Source: Bacteroidales bacterium (lineage in GTDB: Bacteria > Bacteroidota > Bacteroidia > Bacteroidales > UBA932). Taken from it: a stretch of 64,000 nt of DNA. Positions 25,840-35,410 of the stretch are shown here, one piece after another. Numbering within the stretch: position 1 is the first letter of the stretch; each line of letters starts with the position of its first letter. Both the position numbers and the translations under genes were made by a program. The stretch covers positions 62,001 through 126,000 of the forward strand of contig JAMPAT010000008.1 in NCBI GenBank assembly GCA_023667095.1. Direction: 5' to 3'. The notes under the pieces were generated by a model, which had not been told where the DNA came from, did not search any database, and was given only the letters and a program-made list of their open reading frames with translations.

Positions 25840-26913
25840 ATGCAGAAACTTGGAGCTACTCTTCGCCTGGAGAACGGGATGCAGTTCAAGGGTTATTCCT
25901 TTGGATACGGCAGCCCCTGTGACGGCGAAGTTGTCTTTTCTACCGCTATGGTGGGATATCCGGAGAGCCTGACAGACCCGTCATATTCCGGACAGATCCT
26001 CTGTGTGACCTATCCTCTTATCGGAAACTACGGTGTTCCGGACGAAGGAGTGGATGAATGGGGCATTTCAAGGAATTTTGAATCGGAGAAGATCCATGTC
26101 AGGGGGCTTGTAATCTCTGACTATTCCTTCAACTATAGCCATTGGAATGCTGTCAAGAGCCTTGACCAGTGGCTGAAGGAGCAGAAGATACCGGGAATAT
26201 ATGGAATTGATACGCGTGAACTGACCAAAATTCTCCGTGAAAAGGGGTCGATGCTTGGCATGATAGTGCCGGACGGGGTGAAAAAGGATTTTCCTGTAGA
26301 TGATCCTAATCTCGAGAACCAGGTCGCTGTCGTAAGCTGCAAGGAGGTAATACGCTATGGAAGCGGTGACAAGAAGATTGTCCTTGTGGACTGCGGTGTG
26401 AAGCACAATATCCTCCGCTGTTTTGTCCGTAGGGGGATAGAAGTGATAAGGGTTCCATGGGACTATGACTTTAATGCCATCGAGTATGACGGCCTGTTTA
26501 TCTCAAACGGTCCAGGAAATCCGGAGTTCTGTGACATTACAGTCAAGCATATACAGGAGGCCATGGGCAAGGGCAAGCCGATATTCGGTATCTGTATGGG
26601 CAACCAGCTGCTCTGCAAGGCTGGAGGGGCGAAGACATATAAATTGAAATATGGCCACCGCAGCCATAACCAGCCGGTGCGCATGGCCGGTACAAACCGT
26701 TGCTATATCACTTCCCAGAACCATGGATTCGCTGTGGACAACAGGACCCTTGGCGAAGACTGGGAGCCGCTTTTCATCAACATGAATGACAACACCAACG
26801 AGGGTATCAGGCACAGGACGCTGCCGTTCTTCTCTGCGCAGTTCCATCCTGAGGCCTCCAGCGGCCCGACAGACACGGAATTCCTGTTTGACGAATTTAT
26901 CAGCAAGCTATAA
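25840..26913 (+). CDS. carA: Carbamoyl-phosphate synthase small subunit
   Basis: The 357-residue glutaminase subunit of carbamoyl-phosphate synthase releases ammonia from glutamine for CarB, feeding pyrimidine and arginine synthesis. The N-terminal CPSase small-chain domain (GEVVFSTAMVGYPESLTDPSY) is followed by a class I amidotransferase domain with nucleophile C252 in GICMGN and the catalytic His in QFHPEASSGP. ATG 25840 is preferred to the upstream TTG at 25834. It is followed after 62 bases by carB and is controlled by the leader attenuator upstream. Confidence 0.97.
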   Translation: MQKLGATLRLENGMQFKGYSFGYGSPCDGEVVFSTAMVGYPESLTDPSYSGQILCVTYPLIGNYGVPDEGVDEWGISRNFESEKIHVRGLVISDYSFNYSHWNAVKSLDQWLKEQKIPGIYGIDTRELTKILREKGSMLGMIVPDGVKKDFPVDDPNLENQVAVVSCKEVIRYGSGDKKIVLVDCGVKHNILRCFVRRGIEVIRVPWDYDFNAIEYDGLFISNGPGNPEFCDITVKHIQEAMGKGKPIFGICMGNQLLCKAGGAKTYKLKYGHRSHNQPVRMAGTNRCYITSQNHGFAVDNRTLGEDWEPLFINMNDNTNEGIRHRTLPFFSAQFHPEASSGPTDTEFLFDEFISKL

Positions 26914-26975
26914 CAACAACCATCTTCCGCCCAATGGACCATCTCCATGGCTGGAATGACAGAAATACAAAGAAA

Positions 26976-29900
26976 ATGATAGACAACAATATAAAGAAAG
27001 TGGTAATCCTTGGTTCCGGTGCACTTAAGATCGGAGAGGCAGGGGAATTCGACTATTCCGGCTCCCAGGCACTTAAGGCACTCAAGGAGGAGGGGATCGA
27101 GACAGTCCTTATAAACCCGAATATCGCTACAGTGCAGACTTCAGAGCAGGTTGCAGACAAGATATATTTCCTGCCGGTCACCCCGTTCTTTGTTGAGAAG
27201 GTAATCCGGAAGGAGCGTCCCCAGGGAATCCTCCTCGCATTCGGAGGCCAGACTGCCCTTAACTGCGGAGTCGAGCTGTACAAGGGCGGAGTGCTTGAAA
27301 ACTACCATGTCAAGGTGCTAGGAACTCCTGTCCAGGCCATAATAGACACGGAAGACAGGGAACTGTTTGTGGAAAAGCTTGACCAGATCAATGTCAAGAC
27401 AATAAAGTCTCACGCGGCTGAGACCATGGACGAGGCAAAGGCTGCAGCAGCAGCCCTCGGATATCCTGTAATCATACGTGCTGCATACGCCCTTGGAGGA
27501 CTTGGCTCGGGATTCTGCGACAATGAGGATGAACTGGAGAAGATATGCGAAAAGGCATTCTCCTTCTCTCCGCAGGTGCTTGTCGAGAAGTCACTGAAAG
27601 GATGGAAGGAGATAGAGTATGAAGTGGTCCGTGACCGCTATGACAACTGTATCACAGTCTGCAACATGGAGAATTTCGACCCGCTCGGGATACATACCGG
27701 TGAAAGTATCGTGGTCGCTCCGTCACAGACCCTTACCAATGAGGAATACCACTATCTCCGTGAACTTTCCATAAAGATTGTACGCCATATCGGCATTGTC
27801 GGCGAATGCAATGTGCAGTATGCCTTCAATCCGGATGCAATGGACTACCGTGTCATTGAGGTGAATGCACGTCTGAGCCGCTCATCTGCACTTGCATCAA
27901 AGGCTACCGGATATCCGCTTGCCTTTGTGGCTGCTAAACTCGGTCTCGGATATGGTCTCTTCGACCTGAAGAATTCAGTGACAAAGGAGACACCGGCCTT
28001 CTTCGAGCCTGCACTTGACTATATTGTCTGCAAGATTCCGCGCTGGGACCTTTCCAAGTTCCATGGGGTGTCGCGCAAGATCGGTTCAAGCATGAAGAGT
28101 GTCGGTGAGGTCATGTCAATCGGACGCAGCTTCGAGGAGGCTATCCAGAAAGGCCTCAGAATGATAGGCCAGGGGGCGCATGGATTCATCGGCAACAAGG
28201 AATTCAAGGTAAACGATATAGAGGAGGCGTTAAGTGAGCCTACAGACCGCCGTATATTTGTCATTTCAAAGGCAATGCTTGCCGGATATTCAGTTGAACA
28301 GATTCATCATCTTACAAAGATTGACAGGTGGTTCCTGAACAAGCTGGAGAATATCGTTGCCACATACAGGGATATGCAGGGATATGATGCCTGCGAGAAA
28401 ATGCCTCTTGAACTTCTCCGTCAGGCAAAGCAGCAGGGATTCTCAGATTTCCAAATTGCGCGTGCTGTCTACAAGAAGATGGATGTGGAGGAAGCTCAGA
28501 AGATTGTGCGCCTGTTCCGCAAGTCACAGGGGATAGTACCTGTTGTAAAGCAGATTGATACACTTGCTGCCGAATTCCCGGCTGTAACGAACTATCTTTA
28601 CCTGACATACAACGGTTCGTTCAATGACATAAGCTACGAGACTGACAGGAAATCCGTAATAGTGCTCGGGTCAGGGGCATACCGTATCGGAAGCTCGGTT
28701 GAGTTCGACTGGTGCTCTGTGAATGCACTACAGACAATCAGGAACGAGGGATACAGAGGAGTGATGATAAACTACAACCCGGAGACAGTCTCCACGGACT
28801 ATGACATGTGCGACAGGCTCTATTTTGATGAGCTTACATTCGAGAGGGTGATGGATATCTATGAACTGGAGATGCCGCACGGGGTCATTGTCTCAGTGGG
28901 TGGCCAGATTCCGAACAACCTTGCCCTGCGTCTTGACCATAGCGGTGTGAATATCCTCGGCACAAAGGCTTCATGTATTGACAAGGCTGAAGACAGGCAC
29001 AAGTTCTCGTCCATAGTCGATATTCTCGGTATCGACCAGCCTAAGTGGAAGGAACTTACAACCCTTGATGACGTCAATGCGTTCATCTCCCAGGTCGGGT
29101 TCCCGGTGCTTGTGCGCCCTTCATACGTGCTTTCCGGTGCGGCGATGAATGTCTGCTACAATGAGGAGGAGCTTGAACGCTTCCTTTCGCTTGCTGCAGA
29201 GGTTTCGCAGAAGCATCCTGTTGTCATCAGCGAATTTATGCAGAGGTGCAAGGAAATAGAGTTTGATGCTGTTGCAGACAAGGGAGAAGTGATTGCATAC
29301 GCTATTTCTGAGCATATTGAGTTTGCGGGAGTGCATTCCGGTGATGCCACAATCCAGTTCCCTCCGCAGAAGCTATATGTCGAGACAGTAAGGCGCATCA
29401 AGAAGATAGCCAAGAAGATAGCTGCTGCACTGGAGATTTCCGGACCATTCAATATCCAGTTCCTTGCAAAGGACAATGCCATCAAGGTGATTGAATGTAA
29501 CCTTCGCGCATCAAGAAGTTTCCCGTTTGTATCAAAGGTCTTGAAGATAAACATGATAGAGCTTGCGACCAAGGTTATGCTCGGCAAGAAGCCGTCTGCA
29601 CCGCGCAAGAGTGCTTTTGACCTTGACTATGTCGGGATAAAGGCATCCCAGTTCTCGTTCTCACGCCTTCAGCAGGCTGACCCGGTGCTTGGTGTCGACA
29701 TGGCTTCAACAGGCGAGGTGGGATGCATCGGCGATGATTTCAACGAGGCACTTCTCAAATCAATCCTTTCCGTAGGCTACAGCATCCCTTCAAAGAATAT
29801 CCTTGTCTCATCAGGGGATGCCTTGAACAAGGCTGACCTGCTTCCGGCATGCCGTCTCCTTATGGAGAACGGATATTCCCTCTTTGCAACGGGAGGGACC

Positions 29901-30212
29901 TACAGGTACCTCATGGAGAACGGGGTGGAGGCGACAAAGGTGCTCTGGCCAAGCGAAGATGATGACCCTGGATTGAGCGGTAAATTTGCTTCTGCACTCA
30001 AGATGCTGCAGGACAAAGAAATAGATCTTGTAATAAATGTCCCTAAGAACTATACTCCTGTAGAGTTGAACAACGGCTATATGATCCGCCGTGCTGCAAT
30101 TGACTTCAATATTCCTCTGATTACCAATGCACGCCTTGCGACGGCATTCATCAGGTCATTCTGCAGCATGTCTGTGGATGACATACAGATAAAATCCTGG
30201 GACCAGTATTGA
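26976..30212 (+). CDS. carB: Carbamoyl-phosphate synthase large subunit
   Basis: The 1078-residue protein has two ATP-grasp halves: the first begins GSGALKIGEAGEFDYSG and the second VLGSGAYRIGSSVEFDWC. A C-terminal MGS-like allosteric domain follows (about the last 140 residues, FATGGTYRYLMENGVEATKV). It makes carbamoyl phosphate from bicarbonate, ammonia from CarA and two ATP. ATG 26976 (MIDNNIKKVV) matches the family start better than the upstream ATG 26934. It ends before a strong terminator. Confidence 0.97.
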   Translation: MIDNNIKKVVILGSGALKIGEAGEFDYSGSQALKALKEEGIETVLINPNIATVQTSEQVADKIYFLPVTPFFVEKVIRKERPQGILLAFGGQTALNCGVELYKGGVLENYHVKVLGTPVQAIIDTEDRELFVEKLDQINVKTIKSHAAETMDEAKAAAAALGYPVIIRAAYALGGLGSGFCDNEDELEKICEKAFSFSPQVLVEKSLKGWKEIEYEVVRDRYDNCITVCNMENFDPLGIHTGESIVVAPSQTLTNEEYHYLRELSIKIVRHIGIVGECNVQYAFNPDAMDYRVIEVNARLSRSSALASKATGYPLAFVAAKLGLGYGLFDLKNSVTKETPAFFEPALDYIVCKIPRWDLSKFHGVSRKIGSSMKSVGEVMSIGRSFEEAIQKGLRMIGQGAHGFIGNKEFKVNDIEEALSEPTDRRIFVISKAMLAGYSVEQIHHLTKIDRWFLNKLENIVATYRDMQGYDACEKMPLELLRQAKQQGFSDFQIARAVYKKMDVEEAQKIVRLFRKSQGIVPVVKQIDTLAAEFPAVTNYLYLTYNGSFNDISYETDRKSVIVLGSGAYRIGSSVEFDWCSVNALQTIRNEGYRGVMINYNPETVSTDYDMCDRLYFDELTFERVMDIYELEMPHGVIVSVGGQIPNNLALRLDHSGVNILGTKASCIDKAEDRHKFSSIVDILGIDQPKWKELTTLDDVNAFISQVGFPVLVRPSYVLSGAAMNVCYNEEELERFLSLAAEVSQKHPVVISEFMQRCKEIEFDAVADKGEVIAYAISEHIEFAGVHSGDATIQFPPQKLYVETVRRIKKIAKKIAAALEISGPFNIQFLAKDNAIKVIECNLRASRSFPFVSKVLKINMIELATKVMLGKKPSAPRKSAFDLDYVGIKASQFSFSRLQQADPVLGVDMASTGEVGCIGDDFNEALLKSILSVGYSIPSKNILVSSGDALNKADLLPACRLLMENGYSLFATGGTYRYLMENGVEATKVLWPSEDDDPGLSGKFASALKMLQDKEIDLVINVPKNYTPVELNNGYMIRRAAIDFNIPLITNARLATAFIRSFCSMSVDDIQIKSWDQY

Positions 30213-30235
30213 TGCCCCAGGATTGGAATACAAAA

Positions 30236-30276
30236 AGAGGGCGACTAATCATTTTTAGTTGCCCTCTTCATATTTT
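30236..30276 (+). terminator. Terminator after carB
   Basis: AGAGGGCGACTAA (30236-30248) pairs with TTAGTTGCCCTCT (30255-30267) with one G-T pair, followed by a T-rich tail. Confidence 0.85.
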
Positions 30277-30330
30277 TCTGACTTTGTTCTATATGTTCAG
30301 AGTGTTGCAGACAGCCACAAGGCGGCATTG

Positions 30331-30380
30331 ACTCCCGAAAAGGGAGGGGACCCACGGAGTGGGGAGGACCGCCGGGGGAT
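30331..30380. repeat. GC-rich hairpin cluster, possible extragenic repeat
   Basis: Two small perfect hairpins follow one another: CTCCC-GAAAA-GGGAG (30332-30346) and CCCAC-GGA-GTGGG (30351-30363). A G-rich tail continues to about 30380. It is very GC-rich compared with its AT-rich flanks and sits between two terminators. It resembles a dispersed extragenic palindromic element, but no second copy is in this window. Confidence 0.4.
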
Positions 30381-30414
30381 ACTGCCATCCATGACACGAT
30401 TATATAAATATCAG

Positions 30415-30467
30415 AAAAGAGGATGGCCTCAAAGTCTATTGACTTTTTAGTCATCCTCTTTTTATTG
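30415..30467. terminator. Bidirectional terminator between carB and rho
   Basis: AAAAGAGGATG (30415-30425) pairs perfectly with CATCCTCTTTT (30452-30462), and an inner stem AAAGTC/GACTTT (30431-30446) stacks inside. T-runs occur on both sides, so it can stop rho transcription on the minus strand and rightward transcripts on the plus strand. Confidence 0.8.
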
Positions 30468-30484
30468 CCCGTAAATCTTCTAGG

Positions 30485-32410
30485 CTACTGTAGCTTGTCC
30501 CCGTTCATTGTGATAAGGAACTCCTCATTTGAGGCCGTCTTCTCCATCCTGGTCTTGAGGAACTCCATAGCCTCCACAGATGTCATGTCTGCAAGATAGT
30601 TGCGGAGAATCCATATCCTGTTGACATATTCAGGGTTATAGAGAAGGTCATCCCTGCGTGTGCTTGACAGGGTGACATCGACAGCAGGGAAGATGCGCTT
30701 GTTGGCAAGCTTCCTGTCAAGCTGCAGCTCCATGTTTCCTGTTCCCTTGAACTCCTCGAAGATTACATCGTCCATCTTTGAACCAGTGTCTGTCAAGGCT
30801 GTAGCAAGTATCGTCAGTGAGCCACCGTTCTCGATATTCCTCGCTGCTCCGAAGAATCTCTTTGGCTTGTGGAGTGCATTTGCATCTACACCTCCTGAAA
30901 GGACTTTGCCTGAAGCAGGCTGTACTGTATTGTATGCCCTTGCAAGACGGGTGATTGAGTCAAGGAGAATCACGACATCGTGTCCGCATTCAACCATTCT
31001 CTTTGCCTTTTCGAGAACCATGTTGGCCACCTTTACATGTCTTTCTGCTGGTTCATCGAATGTAGATGCCACGACTTCGGCCTTTACGCTGCGTGCCATG
31101 TCTGTAACCTCCTCAGGACGCTCGTCTATGAGAAGCACAATCATGTACACCTCAGGATGGTTGTCTGCAATTGCATTTGCTATGGATTTGAGGAGCACAG
31201 TCTTACCTGTCTTAGGCTGTGCTACGATAAGTCCCCTCTGTCCTTTTCCTATAGGGGTGAACATGTCTACAACCCTGCATGAGAGGTCATTGTGCCCTTT
31301 TCCTACGAGATTGAATTTCTCATCAGGGAAAAGCGGTGTGAGGAAATCGAACGGAACCCTGTCGCGGATATATTCCGGAGTACGTCCGTTGATATATTTG
31401 ATCTTTACGAGAGGGAAATATTTGTCACCTTCCTTAGGAGGCCTTATCTCTCCTGTCACCGTGTCACCTGTCTTGAGTGCATTTGCCTTGATCTGGCCCT
31501 GTGAAACATAGATGTCATCAGGTGAATTGAGATAATTATAGTCAGATGAACGTAGGAACCCGTATCCGTCAGGCATGATTTCGAGAACGCCTGTTGCTTC
31601 AACGACACCGTCAAAGTCAATCTTCGGCTGTTGTGGCTGCTGCCATTGACGCTCATGCTGCTGGTATTGCTGATGGCTGCCACCATTATTATAATAGTTC
31701 TGGCTGTTGCTGTTCTGGCCATATCCATTGTTGTTCTGGTATCCCTGTCCCATCCTCGGACGGCGCGGTGACTTCTGGTAATTGGAGTCATTCTGCTGCT
31801 GTGGCTGCTGGCCCTGCGTCTGCATACGGATGCTGTCCTGTGTGGCTTTCTGGTTCTCAGGTGCCTTTGTCTCTTCCTTTTCAGCCGCTTCAGTCTTCTC
31901 AGCCGTCTGTTCAGGGGCAGCCTGCTTTTCTGCAGCCGCTTCCGAAGTCTGTGTCTCCTGCTTCTGTTTTGGCTTGCGGCCCCTCTTCTTCTGTACAGGA
32001 GCCTCATCGGATGATGTCTGCTGGTCTACAGCAGGCTGTTGTACACTATTGGTAGCTTCAGTGGTGGTCTCAGGCTTGGTCTCTGCCTGTTTTGGAGTAT
32101 TCTGTGCTGCCTTTGGCTTAGGTCCCCTTTTCTTTGGGGCACGGACTTCCGTCTCTGCCGGCTTTTCCTGGCTTTCTGCCTTTGGTGCCTTCTTCTGCTC
32201 CTGTCCTGTGACAGCGGTCCTGTCTTTCCTTGGTCTGCCACGGCGTGGCTTCTCCGGAGAATTCTGCGCATCTAAAATGGCTTCCTGGTCAAGAATCTCG
32301 TAGACAAGGGTGTCTTTATCCTTCTTCTTCGCATTTTTGATCTTGAGCCCCTCGGCAATTGCCTGGACATCCTCAAGATTCATCTCCTTCAACTCAAAAA
32401 TTTTGTGCAT
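30485..32410 (-). CDS. rho: Transcription termination factor Rho with long disordered insert
   Basis: The 641-residue protein has an N-terminal helical SAP-like segment ([20 protein letters not shown]), then about 200 residues of low-complexity sequence (Lys/Pro/Glu/Ala-rich, later Gln/Asn/Tyr-rich). The RNA-binding cold-shock-like domain follows (about 270-340, [12 protein letters not shown]), then the RecA-like ATPase with P-loop [11 protein letters not shown] (about 395-405), [29 protein letters not shown] and the R-loop [20 protein letters not shown]. It is a hexameric RNA helicase that ends transcription. In Bacteroides thetaiotaomicron the corresponding disordered part is reported to drive condensate formation, so this insert may do the same. 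Confidence 0.97.
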   Translation of the reverse strand: MHKIFELKEMNLEDVQAIAEGLKIKNAKKKDKDTLVYEILDQEAILDAQNSPEKPRRGRPRKDRTAVTGQEQKKAPKAESQEKPAETEVRAPKKRGPKPKAAQNTPKQAETKPETTTEATNSVQQPAVDQQTSSDEAPVQKKRGRKPKQKQETQTSEAAAEKQAAPEQTAEKTEAAEKEETKAPENQKATQDSIRMQTQGQQPQQQNDSNYQKSPRRPRMGQGYQNNNGYGQNSNSQNYYNNGGSHQQYQQHERQWQQPQQPKIDFDGVVEATGVLEIMPDGYGFLRSSDYNYLNSPDDIYVSQGQIKANALKTGDTVTGEIRPPKEGDKYFPLVKIKYINGRTPEYIRDRVPFDFLTPLFPDEKFNLVGKGHNDLSCRVVDMFTPIGKGQRGLIVAQPKTGKTVLLKSIANAIADNHPEVYMIVLLIDERPEEVTDMARSVKAEVVASTFDEPAERHVKVANMVLEKAKRMVECGHDVVILLDSITRLARAYNTVQPASGKVLSGGVDANALHKPKRFFGAARNIENGGSLTILATALTDTGSKMDDVIFEEFKGTGNMELQLDRKLANKRIFPAVDVTLSSTRRDDLLYNPEYVNRIWILRNYLADMTSVEAMEFLKTRMEKTASNEEFLITMNGDKLQ

Positions 32411-32451
32411 AGATTAATTACTAAATGATGAAATCATCTTAAAAAGATGCG

Positions 32452-32459
32452 CAAATATA
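32452..32459 (-). promoter_or_regulatory. rho promoter -7 box
   Basis: On the minus strand the box reads TATATTTG, a match to TAnnTTTG, 42 bases before the rho start codon. The -33 region has only a TTGC. Confidence 0.55.
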
Positions 32460-32542
32460 CGGAAAAAATCCATTTCTGCAATCCTTATCGCTGTTTTGTG
32501 GCCTAAATATATATTTTTTGTCTATGTCTATATATTCCATTA

Positions 32543-35317
32543 TCAGAAATTGTCCCAGTAGCTGCTGCTTTTCTTGAAACGGAGAAGGTCTGCGAGCGCA
32601 GCCGCATTTGCAGAAATCCTGAAGCTCCATGACTGCCATGTTCCTGTCGGGACCCATGAGACTGAAATATTGAAGCAATGCAGGTCGTATGTCGCACTCA
32701 ACTGTGTCGTGGTCATCTTCAATGCCATAAGGTCGAATCCTGTTGTCAGGTTCAGTGAAAGGGCAGGTGTCAGCTTCACATTTCCGGATACTCCGAGAGT
32801 CTGTGTGTGCCTGTGGTTTGTCACCAGTTCACCGGTAAGGGATGATGCACTGTAGCTTCTTGAATAGCTGTACGAATAGTTCAGGTTGACTGACCATGGA
32901 GAGCTTGGATTCATGTAGTAGAGCCACCCTCCGGGGATATATTCTCCTGTTACAGGGTGATAGTATATTCTTGTGTAGTTGTCTGCAGGGTTGCCGCCTG
33001 CCTGCCGCGTCCCGTCGTTTCCGTTGATCTTTCCGTCTCCGGAGAATGAATATGAAACTGATGCAGAGGCATTTGTAAGGCGGAGAGGCTTGTCCCAGCC
33101 ATATACGCTTCCGTTCAGCCTGTTTATCCTTGCAGTGCTGTACGAGCCATTGTTGTTCTTGACAACCATTGCGTAAGGGTCAAGGTTGACATTTGCGCTG
33201 ATGCCGACCTTCCCGAATACTGAAGTTGACATTGTAATGCCTATCGTGTTCATCCTCAATGAGTCTGCGAGGAAGTTATAGCCGGTGTTCAATGCGAGGT
33301 TGTCAATCAGCTTTATCTTTTTGGTGCCAGTCCCGGTTGTGTCCCTGAGGTCGCGGACCTTGGCCTCCAGATTGTTGCCTATGGAGATGTTCGCGCTTGC
33401 GGTCTTTCCTTTCCCCGGTGCTGAATAGATCTGCCCCTGGTAGATGTTGTAGTCCTGTGTCCTCTCGTTTCCGCTAGGGTCTATGTAGGTCAGGGTTCTC
33501 CAGCCATTGAAATGAGTACCTTTCTCCGGGCTGAACGAGAAACTCAGGGAAGGCGTTATGACGTGTCTGATAGCCTGTACCTTGTGGTGCTTTCCGTAGT
33601 TGAATGTACCGTACAGCCTTGTGCTCAGGGATAGTCCGCCTGAATAGTTGTGAGTGGCACCGAAAGTGCTGAACTGTTTTCCCTTGACAAATTCTGTCCT
33701 GTTGGTCTCCTCATTGTAGACCATTTCCCCCTGGCTGAAGAACCAGTTCATGCCATAGCTGATGCTCGGGGTTACATTTATGTATTTAAAGAGGCTGAAA
33801 TTCGGCAGCCCGATCTGGAAACTGTGCGTCATTCCGTTCTGGAACTTGTCCCAGAAGCCTGGCTGGTTGAATTCAGAAGCCTTGAAATTTATCTTGTTCT
33901 GCAATGTCGTCGAATATGCCAGCGAGAATTTTTCATAGAACTTTTCCTTGCCTACCCTGTTCTTTTTCTTGAAAGGGTAGAAACGCGAGACGGAGAATGT
34001 CACGTTAGGAAGGGTGAAGGCGTATGAACTGTCCCTTGAATTCTGGCTATGCAGGGCATTTACGGAGAGGTTATATTTTCCGTTCCAGTTCCTTGACCAT
34101 GATATGGATGACGAAATCTGGTTCTGCAGGGCTTCGCTGACCGATGTCGAGTTGTATTTGTTGTTGGAAGGGCTGGAAAAATTCACTGATGCGCTGAATG
34201 TCGTTCCGGGCCTTGCCTTTGAGTCTTGTGAATGGGACCATTTGACAGAGAAGTTGCGTGTCTGGAAAAAGTCCGAGCTGCCTCTTTCTCCTGTCTGGTC
34301 GTTGGAGTATGTCAGTCCGAAGTTTCCGCTGCATTTGTAGTTTACCTTATATCTTGAGTTCACATCCACTGCCCATGAGCCGAGTGTATAGATGCTTCCG
34401 GTAAGCGATATGTCAAAATAGTCCCCGATCACGAAATACATTCCCATGTCCCTCAGATAGAATCCGCGTGAGTTCTCCTCACCGAATGTAGGCATCAGGA
34501 AGCCTGTTGCCCTGTCAGGACGTTTCGGGATAAATCCGAACGGCAGCATGACCGGAAACAGCTTGACATCCTCCACAACGAGGTAGGCCGGGCCAAAGAC
34601 AGTCCTCTGTGACGGTTCTGTCATCACCTTTGCAGCCGTCAGGTGCATATAATAATGGGGATGCTCGCAGTCACAGACTGTGTATTTTCCGTTCGTGATG
34701 TTTATGGACTGGTCAGGCATCATCTTTATGTTCTTTCCATGTATGATACCGTCCTGCTCCTGCGTTATCATGTTGCTGATAAACGCCTTGCGTGTCTCGA
34801 AGTTGTAACGGACCTCCTCCATGGTATAGCTCTTTCCGCCATCCTCCATCTTTGGCTGCCCCTTTGTCACTCCTGTGGAATCCGTTGTTCCCCTTGCATA
34901 TACAGTCTGGGTGGCCATGTCGTATTCCATATAGTCGGCACTCAGCTTCATCGAACCGTATGTCACCGACACGTCACCGTAGTAGAATATCATCCTCTTT
35001 CCATTGGAGAAGTCCTCCACAACGGAGTCCTTTGCAGTAGAGAATGCCGGACGCTCCAGGGAACTCTTGTGCAGAAGGTCCAGTGAATCCGCCCTTGAAG
35101 TAGAATCTGCCCGTGCAATTGAGTCGCGCACAGCCTTTACCGAATCCGGCAGCTGTACAGTGTCTACAGCCAGTTCCTGCTGTGCATTGCGTGATGCCCG
35201 CCTTGTGCGCCTGTTCTGCGCAGGGACAACAATGGATCCTATGACTGACAGCATTACCGCTGCCAGCACCAGTTTTCCCGCAAAGGATGATCTGTTTCCG
35301 TTCTTATATGGCGACAT
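32543..35317 (-). CDS. lptD: Outer-membrane LPS assembly protein LptD
   Basis: The 924-residue protein has an N-terminal signal anchor (SFAGKLVLAAVMLSVIGSIVV), a Ser/Asp-rich linker, an OstA/LptA-like beta-jellyroll (about 95-240, with IFYYGDVSVTYGSMKLSADY) and a large C-terminal beta-barrel domain with alternating aromatic strands to the end. LptD inserts lipopolysaccharide or lipooligosaccharide into the outer leaflet. The last strands end in FKKSSSYWDNF, with a hydrophobic C-terminal residue typical of barrel proteins. It is divergent from the amidase gene. Confidence 0.88.
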   Translation of the reverse strand: MSPYKNGNRSSFAGKLVLAAVMLSVIGSIVVPAQNRRTRRASRNAQQELAVDTVQLPDSVKAVRDSIARADSTSRADSLDLLHKSSLERPAFSTAKDSVVEDFSNGKRMIFYYGDVSVTYGSMKLSADYMEYDMATQTVYARGTTDSTGVTKGQPKMEDGGKSYTMEEVRYNFETRKAFISNMITQEQDGIIHGKNIKMMPDQSINITNGKYTVCDCEHPHYYMHLTAAKVMTEPSQRTVFGPAYLVVEDVKLFPVMLPFGFIPKRPDRATGFLMPTFGEENSRGFYLRDMGMYFVIGDYFDISLTGSIYTLGSWAVDVNSRYKVNYKCSGNFGLTYSNDQTGERGSSDFFQTRNFSVKWSHSQDSKARPGTTFSASVNFSSPSNNKYNSTSVSEALQNQISSSISWSRNWNGKYNLSVNALHSQNSRDSSYAFTLPNVTFSVSRFYPFKKKNRVGKEKFYEKFSLAYSTTLQNKINFKASEFNQPGFWDKFQNGMTHSFQIGLPNFSLFKYINVTPSISYGMNWFFSQGEMVYNEETNRTEFVKGKQFSTFGATHNYSGGLSLSTRLYGTFNYGKHHKVQAIRHVITPSLSFSFSPEKGTHFNGWRTLTYIDPSGNERTQDYNIYQGQIYSAPGKGKTASANISIGNNLEAKVRDLRDTTGTGTKKIKLIDNLALNTGYNFLADSLRMNTIGITMSTSVFGKVGISANVNLDPYAMVVKNNNGSYSTARINRLNGSVYGWDKPLRLTNASASVSYSFSGDGKINGNDGTRQAGGNPADNYTRIYYHPVTGEYIPGGWLYYMNPSSPWSVNLNYSYSYSRSYSASSLTGELVTNHRHTQTLGVSGNVKLTPALSLNLTTGFDLMALKMTTTQLSATYDLHCFNISVSWVPTGTWQSWSFRISANAAALADLLRFKKSSSYWDNF

Positions 35318-35363
35318 TAAAATATTTTCTTATTCAGCAATTTTTTCGCAATTTTGCAAATTG

Positions 35364-35371
35364 CAAATTTA
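35364..35371 (-). promoter_or_regulatory. lptD promoter -7 box
   Basis: The minus strand reads TAAATTTG (forward CAAATTTA), fitting TAnnTTTG, with the lptD start 47 bases downstream. The surrounding ATTTTGCAAATTGCAAATTT is nearly symmetric. Confidence 0.55.
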
Positions 35372-35410
35372 AGACGAATTTCAAACATAACCAAAACAGA
35401 GTTGACTATA

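Noticed and set aside
30245..30454. Small open frames between carB and rho
   Set aside because: They consist of two terminators and the GC-rich hairpin cluster.
31594..32303. Open frames antisense to the Rho insert
   Set aside because: Low-complexity codons of the Rho insert give long antisense frames of Ser/Cys/Ala; no independent signals.
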